This document shows positions 52,219 through 60,871 of a stretch of DNA of 64,000 bases, piece after piece (the stretch's first letter is position 1; every line of letters begins with the position of its first letter). The position numbers and the translations under genes are program-made. The notes under the pieces are model-generated. The model worked only from the letters and a program-made list of their open reading frames with translations, had not been told where the DNA came from and ran no database searches. This DNA is from Arthrobacter sp. (GTDB lineage Bacteria; Actinomycetota; Actinomycetes; Actinomycetales; Micrococcaceae). The stretch spans positions 43,462 to 107,461 of the forward strand of contig JAPLAM010000037.1 in assembly GCA_026393275.1 (NCBI GenBank), written 5' to 3'.

Positions 52219-53010
52219 TCAGCCCAGGCCGATCGCCTTGCCGAAAAGGCTGAAGCCGACGAAGGCGACCGTGTCCAGCAGCGCATGCGCGATCACCAGC
52301 GGCATCACCCGGCGGGTGCGCATGTAGATCAGGGCGAAGATGACGCCCATGATGGCGTTGCCGATGAAGGGCCCGAAGCCCTGGTACAGGTGGTAGCTGC
52401 CGCGCAGCATGGCGCTGGCGAAGATGGCCAGGGGCATGCCCCAGCCGAACTTGCCGAGCCGGTCCAGCAGGTAGCCCACCACAATCACTTCTTCCACGAT
52501 CCCGTGCCGGATCGCGGAGAGGATGAGCACGGGCACCGTCCACCAGTAGGCGTCCAGCGCGCTGGGGATGATCGCCGTCGTAATACCCAGCGCCCGGCCG
52601 GCCGCGTAGAGGCCCAGCGACGGGATCCCGATGAGCGCGGCGAGGCCCAGCCCCTGGACCAGGTCCTTGCCGGGCCGGGCGAAGTTGAAGCCCAGTTTCC
52701 GGAACGCCGAGGTGCCGGTGCTGCCTGTGAAAGTGCCGTCCGCCTGGCCGGCAGCCCGGTGTTCGGTCAGGAAGTAGATCACCAGCACCACCGGGACCAG
52801 GGCGAAGATGATGTCCAGCAATTGATAGGTGAGGTCGAAGTATTCGCGGCTGCTCTGCGAGCGGTTCAGCGTCGAGGTGCCCTGCGCCAGCGGCGCCCTG
52901 GTCATCTTGTCCAGCAACTGCACCACCGAGTACACCGCCGACTGCCCCAGGGACAGTCCCAGGACAATCCAGACTTCTAGCCGCAGCCGACGGCGGGAGG
53001 GAACCAACAT
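52219..53010 (-). CDS. CPBP-family intramembrane protease homologue
   Basis: 263 residues and about seven helices. CPBP motif 1 is SAIRHGIVEEVIVVGYLLDRL, where the usual E-E-x3-R reads E-E-V-I-V-V, so the Arg is missing. Motif 2 is MLRGSYHLYQG (x-x-x-H) and motif 3 is AHALLDTV (H-x3-D). The two Glu and two His for metal binding are present. Such proteins cleave prenylated or other membrane substrates, or act in bacteriocin immunity; nothing here narrows it. ATG at 53010. Confidence 0.82.
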   Translation of the reverse strand: MLVPSRRRLRLEVWIVLGLSLGQSAVYSVVQLLDKMTRAPLAQGTSTLNRSQSSREYFDLTYQLLDIIFALVPVVLVIYFLTEHRAAGQADGTFTGSTGTSAFRKLGFNFARPGKDLVQGLGLAALIGIPSLGLYAAGRALGITTAIIPSALDAYWWTVPVLILSAIRHGIVEEVIVVGYLLDRLGKFGWGMPLAIFASAMLRGSYHLYQGFGPFIGNAIMGVIFALIYMRTRRVMPLVIAHALLDTVAFVGFSLFGKAIGLG

Positions 53011-53066
53011 GCTTCTATCTTGCCTGCCGTTTCAGGGAGTTGACTGCAAGTGCCTATGCTGGGGGC

Positions 53067-53747
53067 GTGAGTGCGCCCGGGAAAATATTCATGATCCGGC
53101 ATGGCCAGTCCGCCGCCAATGCCGACACCTCGATATACAACCGGGTGCCCGACTACCGGATCCCGCTGACCCCGCGCGGCGTCGAACAGGCCACGGCGGC
53201 CGGCGAGCAACTCCGGCGCGAGCTCGACGGCCAACAGGTGTGCGTCTATGTCTCCCCCTACCTGCGGGCCTACCAGACCCTGGAGGCACTCCGGCTGGGC
53301 TCCCTCACCGAGCGCGTGATCGAGGAACCGCGGCTGCGCGAACAGGACTGGGCGAACTTCCAGATCGCCGGCGACATCGAGGACCAGAAGGAGCTCCGCA
53401 ACGCCTACGGGCACTTCTTCTACCGCTTCCGCGAGGGCGAATCCGGCTCCGACGTCTATGACCGGATCTCCTCCTTCATGGAGACCCTGTACCGGCACTG
53501 GTCCAGGCCGGACTACCCGCCGAATGCGTTGTTTGTGACGCACGGGCTGACCATGCGGCTGTACTGCATGCGCTGGTTCCACTGGTCGGTGGAGTACTTC
53601 GAGTCGCTGAACAACCCGGACAATGCGGAGATCCGTACCCTGCTGCGCACCCCGCAGGGCAAGTACGAACTGGACAAGCCGTTCAGCCAGTGGGAGGACC
53701 GCCGGGTGGACGAGACCGTGCTGGACGCCCCGCCGATGGTGTTCTAG
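53067..53747 (+). CDS. Histidine phosphatase (phosphoglycerate-mutase-like) protein
   Basis: 226 residues. The phospho-His motif is FMIRHGQSAANADTSIYNRVPD, followed by PLTPRGVEQATAAGEQL, VYVSPYLRAYQTLEAL, the acidic EEPRLREQDWANFQ and the second catalytic His in FVTHGLTMRLYCMRWFHW. GTG 53067 follows a G-rich ribosome-binding site. Its stop TAG shares the CTAG at 53744-53747 with the hutI stop on the other strand. The substrate is unknown. Confidence 0.88.
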   Translation: MSAPGKIFMIRHGQSAANADTSIYNRVPDYRIPLTPRGVEQATAAGEQLRRELDGQQVCVYVSPYLRAYQTLEALRLGSLTERVIEEPRLREQDWANFQIAGDIEDQKELRNAYGHFFYRFREGESGSDVYDRISSFMETLYRHWSRPDYPPNALFVTHGLTMRLYCMRWFHWSVEYFESLNNPDNAEIRTLLRTPQGKYELDKPFSQWEDRRVDETVLDAPPMVF

Positions 53748-54958
53748 CGGGCGCGGACGCCGGCGCGCCAGACGGCGTGGGTCAATGGCATCCCCGGCCG
53801 GTACGCCAGGTGGGCGGCGGACGGGGCGTTGAGTAGGTGCAGGTCCGCCCGATGGCCGACGGCGATCGAGCCGACCGCCCGCTCGCCGTCGACGTCGTTT
53901 CCGGACTCCCGGCCCAGCGCCAACGCGCCGCCGTACGTCGCGGCGCGGACGGCTTCGTCCACGCTGAGCCGCATCTGCAGCACCGCCGTCGTGACGCAGA
54001 ACGCCATCGAGCTGGTGTAGGACGTGCCCGGGTTGCAGTTGGAGGCGAGGGCCAGCTGGACGCCGGCGTCGAGCAGCTGGCGGCCGGGTGCCAGCGGCTG
54101 CCGGGTGGACAGGTCGCAGGCCGGCAGGCAGGTCGCGACGGTGCCGCGCTCCCCCGCGCCGGCCGCCGCCTCCCAGCCGGACCAGCTGTCCGCGAGGGCC
54201 CGGACATCCGCGCCGGAGAGGTAGTTGACGTGGTCCACGCTCGCGGCCCCGAATTCAACCGCCAGCCGAACGCCGGGGCCCTCCCCCAGCTGGTTGCCGT
54301 GCACGCGCAGTCCCAGCCCCGCATCCCGGCAGGCCTGGAGCACGCGGCGGGACTGGTCCTCGGTGAAGGCTCCCCGTTCGCAGAAGACGTCGGCCCAGCG
54401 CACGTAGGGGCGGACCGCGGCGAGCATGGGTCCGCAGACCAGGTCGGTGTACTCCTCCGCGTCCATGCCGGCGGGAACCAGATGCGCACCGAGGTAGGTC
54501 GCCTCGTCAGCGACGGTGGAGGCGATCCGGGCGCTGCGGGCCTCGTTGTCCACGTCCAGGCCGTAGCCGGTCTTGGTCTCAAGGTAGGTTGTGCCCTGGG
54601 CGACAGCCTCCGCCACGCGCCCCAGTGCAAGCCGGGTGAGGTCGAAGTCGCCCGTCCCCCGGGTGGCGCCGGTGGTGACGGCAATCCCGCCGGCGCTGTA
54701 GCCCTCCCCCGCCATCCGGGCCTCGAACTCCGCGGTCCGGTCGCCGGCGAAGATCAGGTGCGTGTGCGAATCCACCCAGCCGGGCAGCAGCGCGCGGCCG
54801 CCGGCGTCGACGGCGTCGTCGGCCGCGGGAGCCTCCGCGGCCGCACCGATCCACGCGATCCGTTCGCCCTCGATCACGACGGCGGCGGCGGCGTGCAGGA
54901 CCCGGTGTTCCGCGTCCTGGGTCATCAGTTCCGCGATATTGGTGATCAGGGTGCTCAT
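53744..54958 (-). CDS. hutI: Imidazolonepropionase
   Basis: Third step of histidine degradation: opens the imidazolone ring. 404 residues, amidohydrolase fold. Metal ligands: VDSHTHLIFAGDR (HxH), the mid-domain His in LRVHGNQLGEGPG, and the Asp/His of VDHVNYLSGADVR. ETKTGYGLD and LASNCNPGTSYTSSM are typical of HutI. ATG 54958. The rest of the hut pathway is not in the window. It is eleven bases after the flavoprotein stop, so the two are probably co-transcribed. Confidence 0.93.
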   Translation of the reverse strand: MSTLITNIAELMTQDAEHRVLHAAAAVVIEGERIAWIGAAAEAPAADDAVDAGGRALLPGWVDSHTHLIFAGDRTAEFEARMAGEGYSAGGIAVTTGATRGTGDFDLTRLALGRVAEAVAQGTTYLETKTGYGLDVDNEARSARIASTVADEATYLGAHLVPAGMDAEEYTDLVCGPMLAAVRPYVRWADVFCERGAFTEDQSRRVLQACRDAGLGLRVHGNQLGEGPGVRLAVEFGAASVDHVNYLSGADVRALADSWSGWEAAAGAGERGTVATCLPACDLSTRQPLAPGRQLLDAGVQLALASNCNPGTSYTSSMAFCVTTAVLQMRLSVDEAVRAATYGGALALGRESGNDVDGERAVGSIAVGHRADLHLLNAPSAAHLAYRPGMPLTHAVWRAGVRAR

Positions 54959-54969
54959 GGGTCCATTCT

Positions 54970-56085
54970 TCAGGCCCGGATCGACATCCGGGTCGCCGCG
55001 AGTGCCGCGGCTGTCCGGGATGCCGGACTGCCGGCCGGGACCGGCTCCCGCGCTTCCTGCCCGGCCAGGATCAGCCCGGCGGCGAGCTCGGCGATGCCGG
55101 ACGAGGTCTGGAAACCGTAGCCGCCCTGGCCGGCGAGCCAGAAGAAGCCGGTGGCCTCGGCGTCGAACCCCACCACCGGGATACCGTCGGCGGCCTCGGT
55201 GCGGAGCCCGGTCCAGGCCCGGCTGACGCCGCCGATCCCCATCGTGGTGATGGTGTTGAGCCGGGCGATCAGCGCCTCGATGTCGCCAGGATACGGCCGG
55301 GCGTCCTCGGGCCCGCTCGGCACCGATTCGGACGGCGAAATCAGCACCTGCTGCCGCCCGTCCGGCCGGAAGTAGAAGTTGCCGGTTGACGCCACCATCG
55401 GGCAACCCAGCGGCAGCGGGTGTTCGACGTCGACGATCGCCGCGGTGCGGCGGTAGGGCTGGAGTCCGAGCTTCTCGACGCCGCTGAGCACCGCGAGCTC
55501 GTCCGCCCAAGCGCCGGCGGCATTGACCACGACGGCGGTCTCGAACCCCTCCTGCCCGGCGCCGAGCTCCCACCCGGAACCGAGGCGCTGGGCCGAGTGG
55601 ACCCTGGCGCCGGTAATGATGTCCACGCCGCCCGCGGCGGCCCGCTCCCGGTGGTCATCCAGCAGCAGGGACGCGTTGCAGGCAAAGGACCCGGAATCAA
55701 GGCCGGCCGCCGTGAAGGCGTCCGGCCGGAGCGCGGGGCAGAGTTCCAGGGCTTCGGCGTGGCTGATCCGCTTCATGAACCCGCTGGCCTGCTGCTGGAC
55801 GGTTTCCTCGTCGCCGATCAGCATGAACCGGCGCGGCGAGAGCACCGGTTCGGGCCGGGTGCCCTCGTGCGCGCCGAGGAGTTCCAGGGTGCGCATGGTC
55901 AGCTCCTGGACTACGGGCGGCCCGTAGCTGGGGATCAGCTGCCGGGCCGAGCGCGCAGAGGTGTGGTAGCCCAGCGATTGCTCGGCTTCGACCAGGGCCA
56001 CGCTGCATTTGCCGGCGAGAGCGGAGGCGAGGGACAGGCCGGCGATGCCGCCGCCGACGATTACGACATCGTATTTAGCTGACAT
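54970..56085 (-). CDS. FAD-dependent amino-acid oxidase-type (DAO) flavoprotein
   Basis: 371 residues. The FAD Rossmann motif is YDVVIVGGGIAGLSLASALAG, then ALVEAEQSLGYHTSARSARQLIPSYG, the DAO substrate-domain AGLDSGSFACNASLLLDD, VVNAAGAWADELAV, and the closing FAD motif EAADGIPVVGFDAEATGFFWLAGQGGYGFQTSSGIAELAAGL. It is of the glycine/D-amino-acid oxidase group. The substrate may be an amino acid or a hydroxy acid; the coupling with hutI is of note. ATG 56085. Confidence 0.9.
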   Translation of the reverse strand: MSAKYDVVIVGGGIAGLSLASALAGKCSVALVEAEQSLGYHTSARSARQLIPSYGPPVVQELTMRTLELLGAHEGTRPEPVLSPRRFMLIGDEETVQQQASGFMKRISHAEALELCPALRPDAFTAAGLDSGSFACNASLLLDDHRERAAAGGVDIITGARVHSAQRLGSGWELGAGQEGFETAVVVNAAGAWADELAVLSGVEKLGLQPYRRTAAIVDVEHPLPLGCPMVASTGNFYFRPDGRQQVLISPSESVPSGPEDARPYPGDIEALIARLNTITTMGIGGVSRAWTGLRTEAADGIPVVGFDAEATGFFWLAGQGGYGFQTSSGIAELAAGLILAGQEAREPVPAGSPASRTAAALAATRMSIRA

Positions 56086-56147
56086 GCCTCCATCCTTGCA
56101 TCCGGCAGCAGGTCACGTCAGTAGTTTCCGCGCGGTCGGCCTGGTGG

Positions 56148-56615
56148 CTAGTCGCATTCGGGCTGAAGCGTTGCCATGATCTTCCGGCTCACCGAAGCCA
56201 GGGCATCCTGTTCCTCGCGAGTGAGCAGGTCGAAGAAGTGGGTGCGGACGAACTCCAGATGACCCGGTGCCGCGTGCCCTATGGCATCCCGGCCGTCCGG
56301 GGTAATTTCCACGTCCAGGCCGCGGGCATCGGAGGAACAGTTCTTGCGCTCCAGCAGGCCCCTCGCTTCCATCCGCTTGAGCAGGTGGGACAGGCGGCTG
56401 CGGTCCCAGCCCAGGGACTTGCCCAGGTCGCGGGCACGAACTACGCCGTCCGCGTGCTCCGAGAGTGGGACAAGCACTGCATATTCGGCGCCGGAAAGCT
56501 GCGACTCCCGCACCAGCTGACGGTCCATGGAGGTCACCAGTTGCTGGGACGCTTCAAGGAATCCGCGCCAGACCCCGGTCTCCCGTTCATCGAGCCATTG
56601 CGTGTTCTCTGTCAC
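56148..56615 (-). CDS. MarR-family transcriptional regulator
   Basis: 155 residues. The winged HTH has LVRESQLSGAEYAVLVPLSEHADGVVRARDLGKSLGWDRSRLSHLLKRMEARGLLERK, and dimer helices flank it. The wing is SSDARGLDVEITPDG. There is one Cys in the wing region (NCSS), which might sense oxidants or quinones. GTG at 56615. It is divergent from the FMN reductase gene, with palindromic sites between; self-regulation and repression of that reductase are likely. Confidence 0.92.
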   Translation of the reverse strand: MTENTQWLDERETGVWRGFLEASQQLVTSMDRQLVRESQLSGAEYAVLVPLSEHADGVVRARDLGKSLGWDRSRLSHLLKRMEARGLLERKNCSSDARGLDVEITPDGRDAIGHAAPGHLEFVRTHFFDLLTREEQDALASVSRKIMATLQPECD

Positions 56616-56631
56616 AAGTTCTCTCCGTTAG

Positions 56632-56691
56632 TTGATAGTTCAAGTTTGACGTCATATTGTTGATGTGTCAACATATTCAGTGACACGTCAA
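56632..56691. promoter_or_regulatory. Cluster of MarR operator sites between the regulator and FMN reductase genes
   Basis: Three sites: TTGATAGTTCAA (56632-56643), TGTTGATGTGTCAACA (56658-56673, perfect 6-base arms) and GTGACACGTCAA (56680-56691, one arm weak). The shared form TTGA-N4-TCAA also occurs twice at 58309-58352 in front of the second reductase. Confidence 0.72.
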
Positions 56692-56718
56692 CAACCTTCT
56701 TTCCTAAGGGGATAAAGC

Positions 56719-57300
56719 ATGACCAAGATTGCGATTGTCACCGGCGCCAGCCGTCCGGGCAGCGTCAACAAGTCCGTCGCCGAGTGGGTTCTCGCCCAGG
56801 TCGCCGACCGCACCGACGCCGAGTTCGAACTGGTAAACATCGCCGACTTCAACCTTCCCCTGCTGGATGAGGGCTACCCGGCCATGTACCAGAACTACCA
56901 GAATGACCACACCAAGGCCTGGTCCGCCAAGATCAGCGAGTTTGACGGTTACATTTTCGTCGCTCACGAGTACAACCACACCGCCGGACCGGTTCTGGTC
57001 AACGCGCTGTCCTACCTGAACGCCGAGTTCAACAACAAGGCCGCCGGCTTCGTATCCTACGGTTCCATGGGCGGCGTCCGCGCTGTGGAGCACCTCCGCG
57101 GCGCCCTCTCCGAGCTGCAGATCGCACACGTGCAGCGCACCGTCATGTTCTCCCTGTTCACCGACTTCGAGAACTTCTCCGTGTTCAAGCCGACCGAGCA
57201 GAACGCCGGCACCTTGGCCCCGATGGTTGACCAGCTCACCGTCTGGGCCCGCGCCATGGAGTCCGTGCGCGACGAGCAGCTGGCTGTCGCCAGCGTCTAA
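56719..57300 (+). CDS. NAD(P)H-dependent FMN reductase (flavodoxin-fold)
   Basis: 193 residues. The FMN phosphate loop is TGASRPGSVNKSVAEWVL; then YIFVAHEYNHTAGPVLVNALSYLNAEFNNKAAGFVSYGSMGGVRAVEHLR. It reduces FMN, quinones or azo-dyes at the expense of NAD(P)H, a common response to quinone or electrophile stress. AAGGGG precedes ATG 56719. It is next to the MarR gene and the sites. It is a paralogue of the gene at 57591-58286. Confidence 0.92.
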   Translation: MTKIAIVTGASRPGSVNKSVAEWVLAQVADRTDAEFELVNIADFNLPLLDEGYPAMYQNYQNDHTKAWSAKISEFDGYIFVAHEYNHTAGPVLVNALSYLNAEFNNKAAGFVSYGSMGGVRAVEHLRGALSELQIAHVQRTVMFSLFTDFENFSVFKPTEQNAGTLAPMVDQLTVWARAMESVRDEQLAVASV

Positions 57301-57317
57301 GCTTTTTCCAACTGGCA

Positions 57318-57352
57318 AGAAGAGCTCCCCGGGTATACCGGGGAGCTCTTCT
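57318..57352 (+). terminator. Strong hairpin after the FMN reductase gene
   Basis: A perfect 15-bp stem AGAAGAGCTCCCCGG with a five-base loop, 18 bases after the stop codon. There is no long T-tract, so terminator strength is inferred from the stem. Between it and the next terminator there is nothing that I can support. Confidence 0.75.
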
Positions 57353-57507
57353 GCGTCCGGGCACGGCACGCACGGCGGCCCGGACACCGCAGGACGCGGC
57401 GGCGGACGGCAGGACAGTCACCGCAGCACGCGGCACGTACGGCGCCAGGCGCGGACGGCCAGGCCCGGTCACTGGCTCCGGCGGCCGGGATTGACGGCGC
57501 CGGGACA

Positions 57508-57567
57508 AGAAAAAACTCACGGCCGCGAGGCCACCCTGTCGAGGGGTGTCGTCGCGGCCGCGAGTTG
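57508..57567 (-). terminator. Terminator of the second FMN reductase gene
   Basis: On the minus strand, after the stop at 57591: the arm ACTCGCGGCCGCGA (57553-57566), a 23-base loop, then the near-matching TCGCGGCCGTGAGT with one G-T pair, followed by TTTTTTCTT. Confidence 0.8.
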
Positions 57568-57590
57568 AGCTTGGCAGCAGTGCGGGGGGT

Positions 57591-58286
57591 CTACCGGACG
57601 GTAGCGAAGCCCTTGGCCCACAAGACCAACTGGTCCACCATCGGGGCCAGGGTGCCGGCGTTCTGTTCGGTCGGCTTGAACTCGGAGAAGTTCTCGAAGT
57701 CGGTGAAGAGCGAGAACATTACCTGGTTGCGCACGTGCGCAAGCTGCAGTTCAGAGAGGGTCTCGCGCAAGTGCTCAACGGCGCGGGCGCCGCCCATGGA
57801 ACCGTAGGACACGAAGCCCGCGGCCTTGTTGTTGAACTCGGCGTTCAGGTACGACAGGGCGTTGGTGAGCACCGGGCCTGCGGTGTGGTTGTACTCGTGC
57901 ACCACGAAAATGTAGCCGTCGAACTCACTGACCTTGGCCGACCAGGCCTTGGTGGCCGGGTTCTGGTAGTTCTGGTAGGCGGCGGGATAGGCCTCGTCCA
58001 GCAGGGGGAGGTTGAAGTCGGCGATGTCCACGAGCTCGACGTCGGCGTCCGTGCGGCCGGCAACCTGGGCCAGGACCCACTCGGCGACGGAGCTGTTCAC
58101 GCTCCCCGGCCGGCTGGCGCCCGTGATGATGGCAATCTTGGGCAGCGCATTCCCTGCCAGAGGATCGGCAACGTCAGGGGCGACCTCGACGGGAGCCTGT
58201 GCAGCAGTGGCACTCACGCGCGGTGCTGCCGAGGCGGCGGAGTGACCGGCCTTGGACTTGCGAGAAAAAATTTTGAACCAGGACAT
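57591..58286 (-). CDS. NAD(P)H-dependent FMN reductase with N-terminal extension
   Basis: 231 residues. Residues 50-231 match the 56719-57300 protein almost throughout (TGASRPGSVNSSVAEWVL, HEYNHTAGPVLTNALSYLNAEFNNKAAGFVSYGSMGG). Residues 1-48 are an added segment: MSWFKIFSRKSKAGHS, then an Ala/Pro/Val-rich linker, not seen in the paralogue; it may target the membrane or a partner. ATG 58286. The same TTGA-N4-TCAA sites are upstream, so both genes are probably in one MarR regulon. Confidence 0.9.
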   Translation of the reverse strand: MSWFKIFSRKSKAGHSAASAAPRVSATAAQAPVEVAPDVADPLAGNALPKIAIITGASRPGSVNSSVAEWVLAQVAGRTDADVELVDIADFNLPLLDEAYPAAYQNYQNPATKAWSAKVSEFDGYIFVVHEYNHTAGPVLTNALSYLNAEFNNKAAGFVSYGSMGGARAVEHLRETLSELQLAHVRNQVMFSLFTDFENFSEFKPTEQNAGTLAPMVDQLVLWAKGFATVR

Positions 58287-58308
58287 GGCGCCTCACCGTT
58301 CAGGATAG

Positions 58309-58352
58309 TTGATGTTTCAATCATTCTAGGCGGCGCTTTGATGATGTGTCAA
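58309..58352. promoter_or_regulatory. MarR-type operator sites upstream of the second FMN reductase
   Basis: TTGATGTTTCAA (58309-58320) and ATGATGTGTCAA (58341-58352), the latter followed by CA. The second matches the strongest site of the first gene (TGATGTGTCAACA) at 13 bases. Confidence 0.7.
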
Positions 58353-58393
58353 CAAAAATGATCCTGACGGCCAGGCGGCAGTCCGGGGGCGGG

Positions 58394-59608
58394 CTAGGCG
58401 GAGGCACCCAGCTCGTCGCGGCTGCGGACGAACGCCCGGACGCAGCTCTCGACGTCGTCCGCACTGTGCGCGGCGGAGAGCTGGACGCGGATCCGGGCGG
58501 CGCCCTTGGGCACCACGGGGTAGCTGAAGGCGGTGACGAAGACGCCGTGGGCGAGCATCGCGTCGGCAACCTTGGCGGCCATCACGGCGTCGCCGAACAT
58601 GACCGGGACAATGGCGTGCTCGCCGGGCAGCAGCTCGAAGCCTTCCTCGCCCATCCGGCGGCGGAAGAGTTCGGCATTGGCGAAGAGTTTGCTGCGCAGG
58701 TCCCCGGAGGTCTCCACGAGATCCAGGGCCTTCAGCGTGGCGGCGACGATGGCCGGTGCGAGCGAGTTGGAGAACAGGTAGGGGCGTGCCTTCTGGCGGA
58801 GCATGGCGACGACCTCGCGCCGGCCGGAGACGTAGCCGCCGGAGGCTCCGCCAAGGGCCTTGCCGAAGGTGCCGGTGTAGATGTCCACCCGGTCCGAGAC
58901 GCCGGCGTGTTCCGGGGTGCCGGCGCCGGTGGCGCCCATGAACCCGACCGCGTGCGAGTCGTCCACCATGACCATGGCGTCGTACTTTTCGGCGAGGTCG
59001 CAAATCGCTTCGAGCGGGGCCAGGAAGCCGTCCATCGAGAAGACGCCGTCGGTGACGATGATCTTGCGCCGGGCCGGGTTTTCCTGCGTCGTTGCCTCGA
59101 TCAGCCGGGATTCGAGGTCGGCCATGTCCTGGTTGGCGTAGCGGAAGCGCTGGGCCTTGCAGAGCCGGATCCCGTCGATGATCGAGGCGTGGTTCAGCGC
59201 GTCGGAGATGACGGCGTCTTCCGGGCCGAACAGGGATTCGAAGACGCCGCCGTTGGCGTCGAAGCAGCTGGAGAACAGTATGGTGTCCTCGGTGCCGAGG
59301 AACTTCGAGACCCGTGCCTCGAGGGCCAGGTGCAGGTCCTGGGTGCCGCAGATGAACCGCACGCTGGCCATGCCGAAGCCGCGCTCGTCCATGGCGGCCT
59401 TGGCGGCCGCGACGATCTGGGGGTGGTCCGCGAGGCCGAGGTAGTTGTTGGCGCAGAAGTTCAGCACGTCCGCGGCACCCTGGCCGATCTGGCCGGCCCG
59501 GATGTGGCCGGCCTGCGGCGAGTCGATGTGACGCTCGGTCTTGAACAGGCCGGCGCCGCGGATCTCGTCGAGCTCGTCCTGCAACTGGTCCTTGATGGCT
59601 GAATACAT
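58394..59608 (-). CDS. kbl: Glycine C-acetyltransferase (2-amino-3-ketobutyrate CoA ligase)
   Basis: PLP enzyme of 404 residues splitting 2-amino-3-oxobutyrate with CoA into glycine and acetyl-CoA. Motifs: [65 protein letters not shown] and the PLP Lys in [17 protein letters not shown] 59608. It is downstream of tdh; together they degrade threonine. Confidence 0.95.
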   Translation of the reverse strand: MYSAIKDQLQDELDEIRGAGLFKTERHIDSPQAGHIRAGQIGQGAADVLNFCANNYLGLADHPQIVAAAKAAMDERGFGMASVRFICGTQDLHLALEARVSKFLGTEDTILFSSCFDANGGVFESLFGPEDAVISDALNHASIIDGIRLCKAQRFRYANQDMADLESRLIEATTQENPARRKIIVTDGVFSMDGFLAPLEAICDLAEKYDAMVMVDDSHAVGFMGATGAGTPEHAGVSDRVDIYTGTFGKALGGASGGYVSGRREVVAMLRQKARPYLFSNSLAPAIVAATLKALDLVETSGDLRSKLFANAELFRRRMGEEGFELLPGEHAIVPVMFGDAVMAAKVADAMLAHGVFVTAFSYPVVPKGAARIRVQLSAAHSADDVESCVRAFVRSRDELGASA

Positions 59609-59664
59609 GGGTTGCGCTCCTCAGCTGGGGTGAATTTGTGTACGGTACCGGAAACGGGCGCGGC

Positions 59665-60711
59665 CTAGAAGCCGGTCCAGTCGAGCACGACCTTGCCGCC
59701 CACGCCGGCCCGGGCAATCTCGAAGCCCTTCTCCCAGTCGGCGGCGGGCAGCGTGTCCGTGACGACGGCGGAGATGTTGGCGTGCAGCACCGGGTTGGAG
59801 GACAGCATGGCGCTCATGGCGTACCAGGTTTCGAACATCTCGCGGCCGTAGATTCCCTTCAGGGTCAGCATGTGCGTGACCACCTTGCCCCAGTCGATGT
59901 CGATGGACTGGCTGGGCAGCCCCAGCATCGCGATCCGGCCGCCGTGGTTCATGTTCTCGATCATCTCAGGCAGCGCGGTGGGGTGGCCGGACATTTCCAT
60001 GCCGATGTCGAAGCCTTCGCGCATGCCCAGTTCGCGCTGGGCCTCCTTGACGCGCGTGGTGGAGACGTCGATCGCGAGGTCGACGCCGAGCCGGCGGGCC
60101 AGCTCCAGGCGCGGTGCGGAGACGTCCGTGATGGCGATCTTGCGGGCCCCGGCGTGGCGGGCGACGGCGATCGCCATCAGGCCAATGGGGCCGGCTCCGG
60201 TGATCAGCACGTCCTCGCCGACCAGGGGGAAGCTCAACGCGGTGTGCACGGCGTTGCCGAACGGGTCGAAGATCGCTCCGAGTTCCGGGGTCACGGACGG
60301 ATCGTGGTGGACCCAGACGTTGGTTTCCGGGATCACGACGTACTCCGCGAAGGCGCCGTCGCGCTGCACGCCGACGCTGACGGTATTGATGCACATCTGC
60401 TTGCGGCCGGCGCGGCAGTTGCGGCAAATCCCGCAGACAATGTGGCCCTCGCCGGAGACCCGGTCCCCGACCCGTACGTCCCGGACGTCCTCGCCGACCT
60501 CCACCACCTCGCCGTAAAACTCGTGTCCGGCGATCAGGGGCGCGTTGATGATCCCCTGCGCCCAGGCGTCCCACGACTGGATGTGCAGGTCCGTGCCGCA
60601 GATTCCGGTGGTCATGACGCGGATCTTGACGTCCCCGGCGCCAGCCTCCGGTTCGGGGCGGTCGACCAGCTCGAATCCCGCGTGGGCACCGGACTTGTAG
60701 AGAGCCTTCAT
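59665..60711 (-). CDS. tdh: L-threonine 3-dehydrogenase
   Basis: Zinc MDR of 348 residues oxidising threonine to 2-amino-3-oxobutyrate. Catalytic zinc: [15 protein letters not shown] and [14 protein letters not shown]. The structural zinc motif is [15 protein letters not shown]. The Rossmann motif is [40 protein letters not shown] and the [13 protein letters not shown] end are typical of Tdh. ATG at 60711. It starts the tdh-kbl unit. Confidence 0.95.
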   Translation of the reverse strand: MKALYKSGAHAGFELVDRPEPEAGAGDVKIRVMTTGICGTDLHIQSWDAWAQGIINAPLIAGHEFYGEVVEVGEDVRDVRVGDRVSGEGHIVCGICRNCRAGRKQMCINTVSVGVQRDGAFAEYVVIPETNVWVHHDPSVTPELGAIFDPFGNAVHTALSFPLVGEDVLITGAGPIGLMAIAVARHAGARKIAITDVSAPRLELARRLGVDLAIDVSTTRVKEAQRELGMREGFDIGMEMSGHPTALPEMIENMNHGGRIAMLGLPSQSIDIDWGKVVTHMLTLKGIYGREMFETWYAMSAMLSSNPVLHANISAVVTDTLPAADWEKGFEIARAGVGGKVVLDWTGF

Positions 60712-60871
60712 GGACCTGCCTAACTGTGCTGGTCGCTGCTGCGCCTGTTAATCGGGGTACAGAGCGTTCGTGTGGGACAACTCACCCCATTAGACCGGCC
60801 CCAAAGCATTAGCACAACCGAATTTTTCTCAATCGACGATTTAGCCCTGGCTTCCGCATAGCATGGTGGGC

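Noticed and set aside
54959..55573. Upstream extension of the hutI open frame
   Set aside because: Arg/Gly-rich residues overlapping the flavoprotein gene in another frame; the ATG at 54958 gives the normal imidazolonepropionase length.
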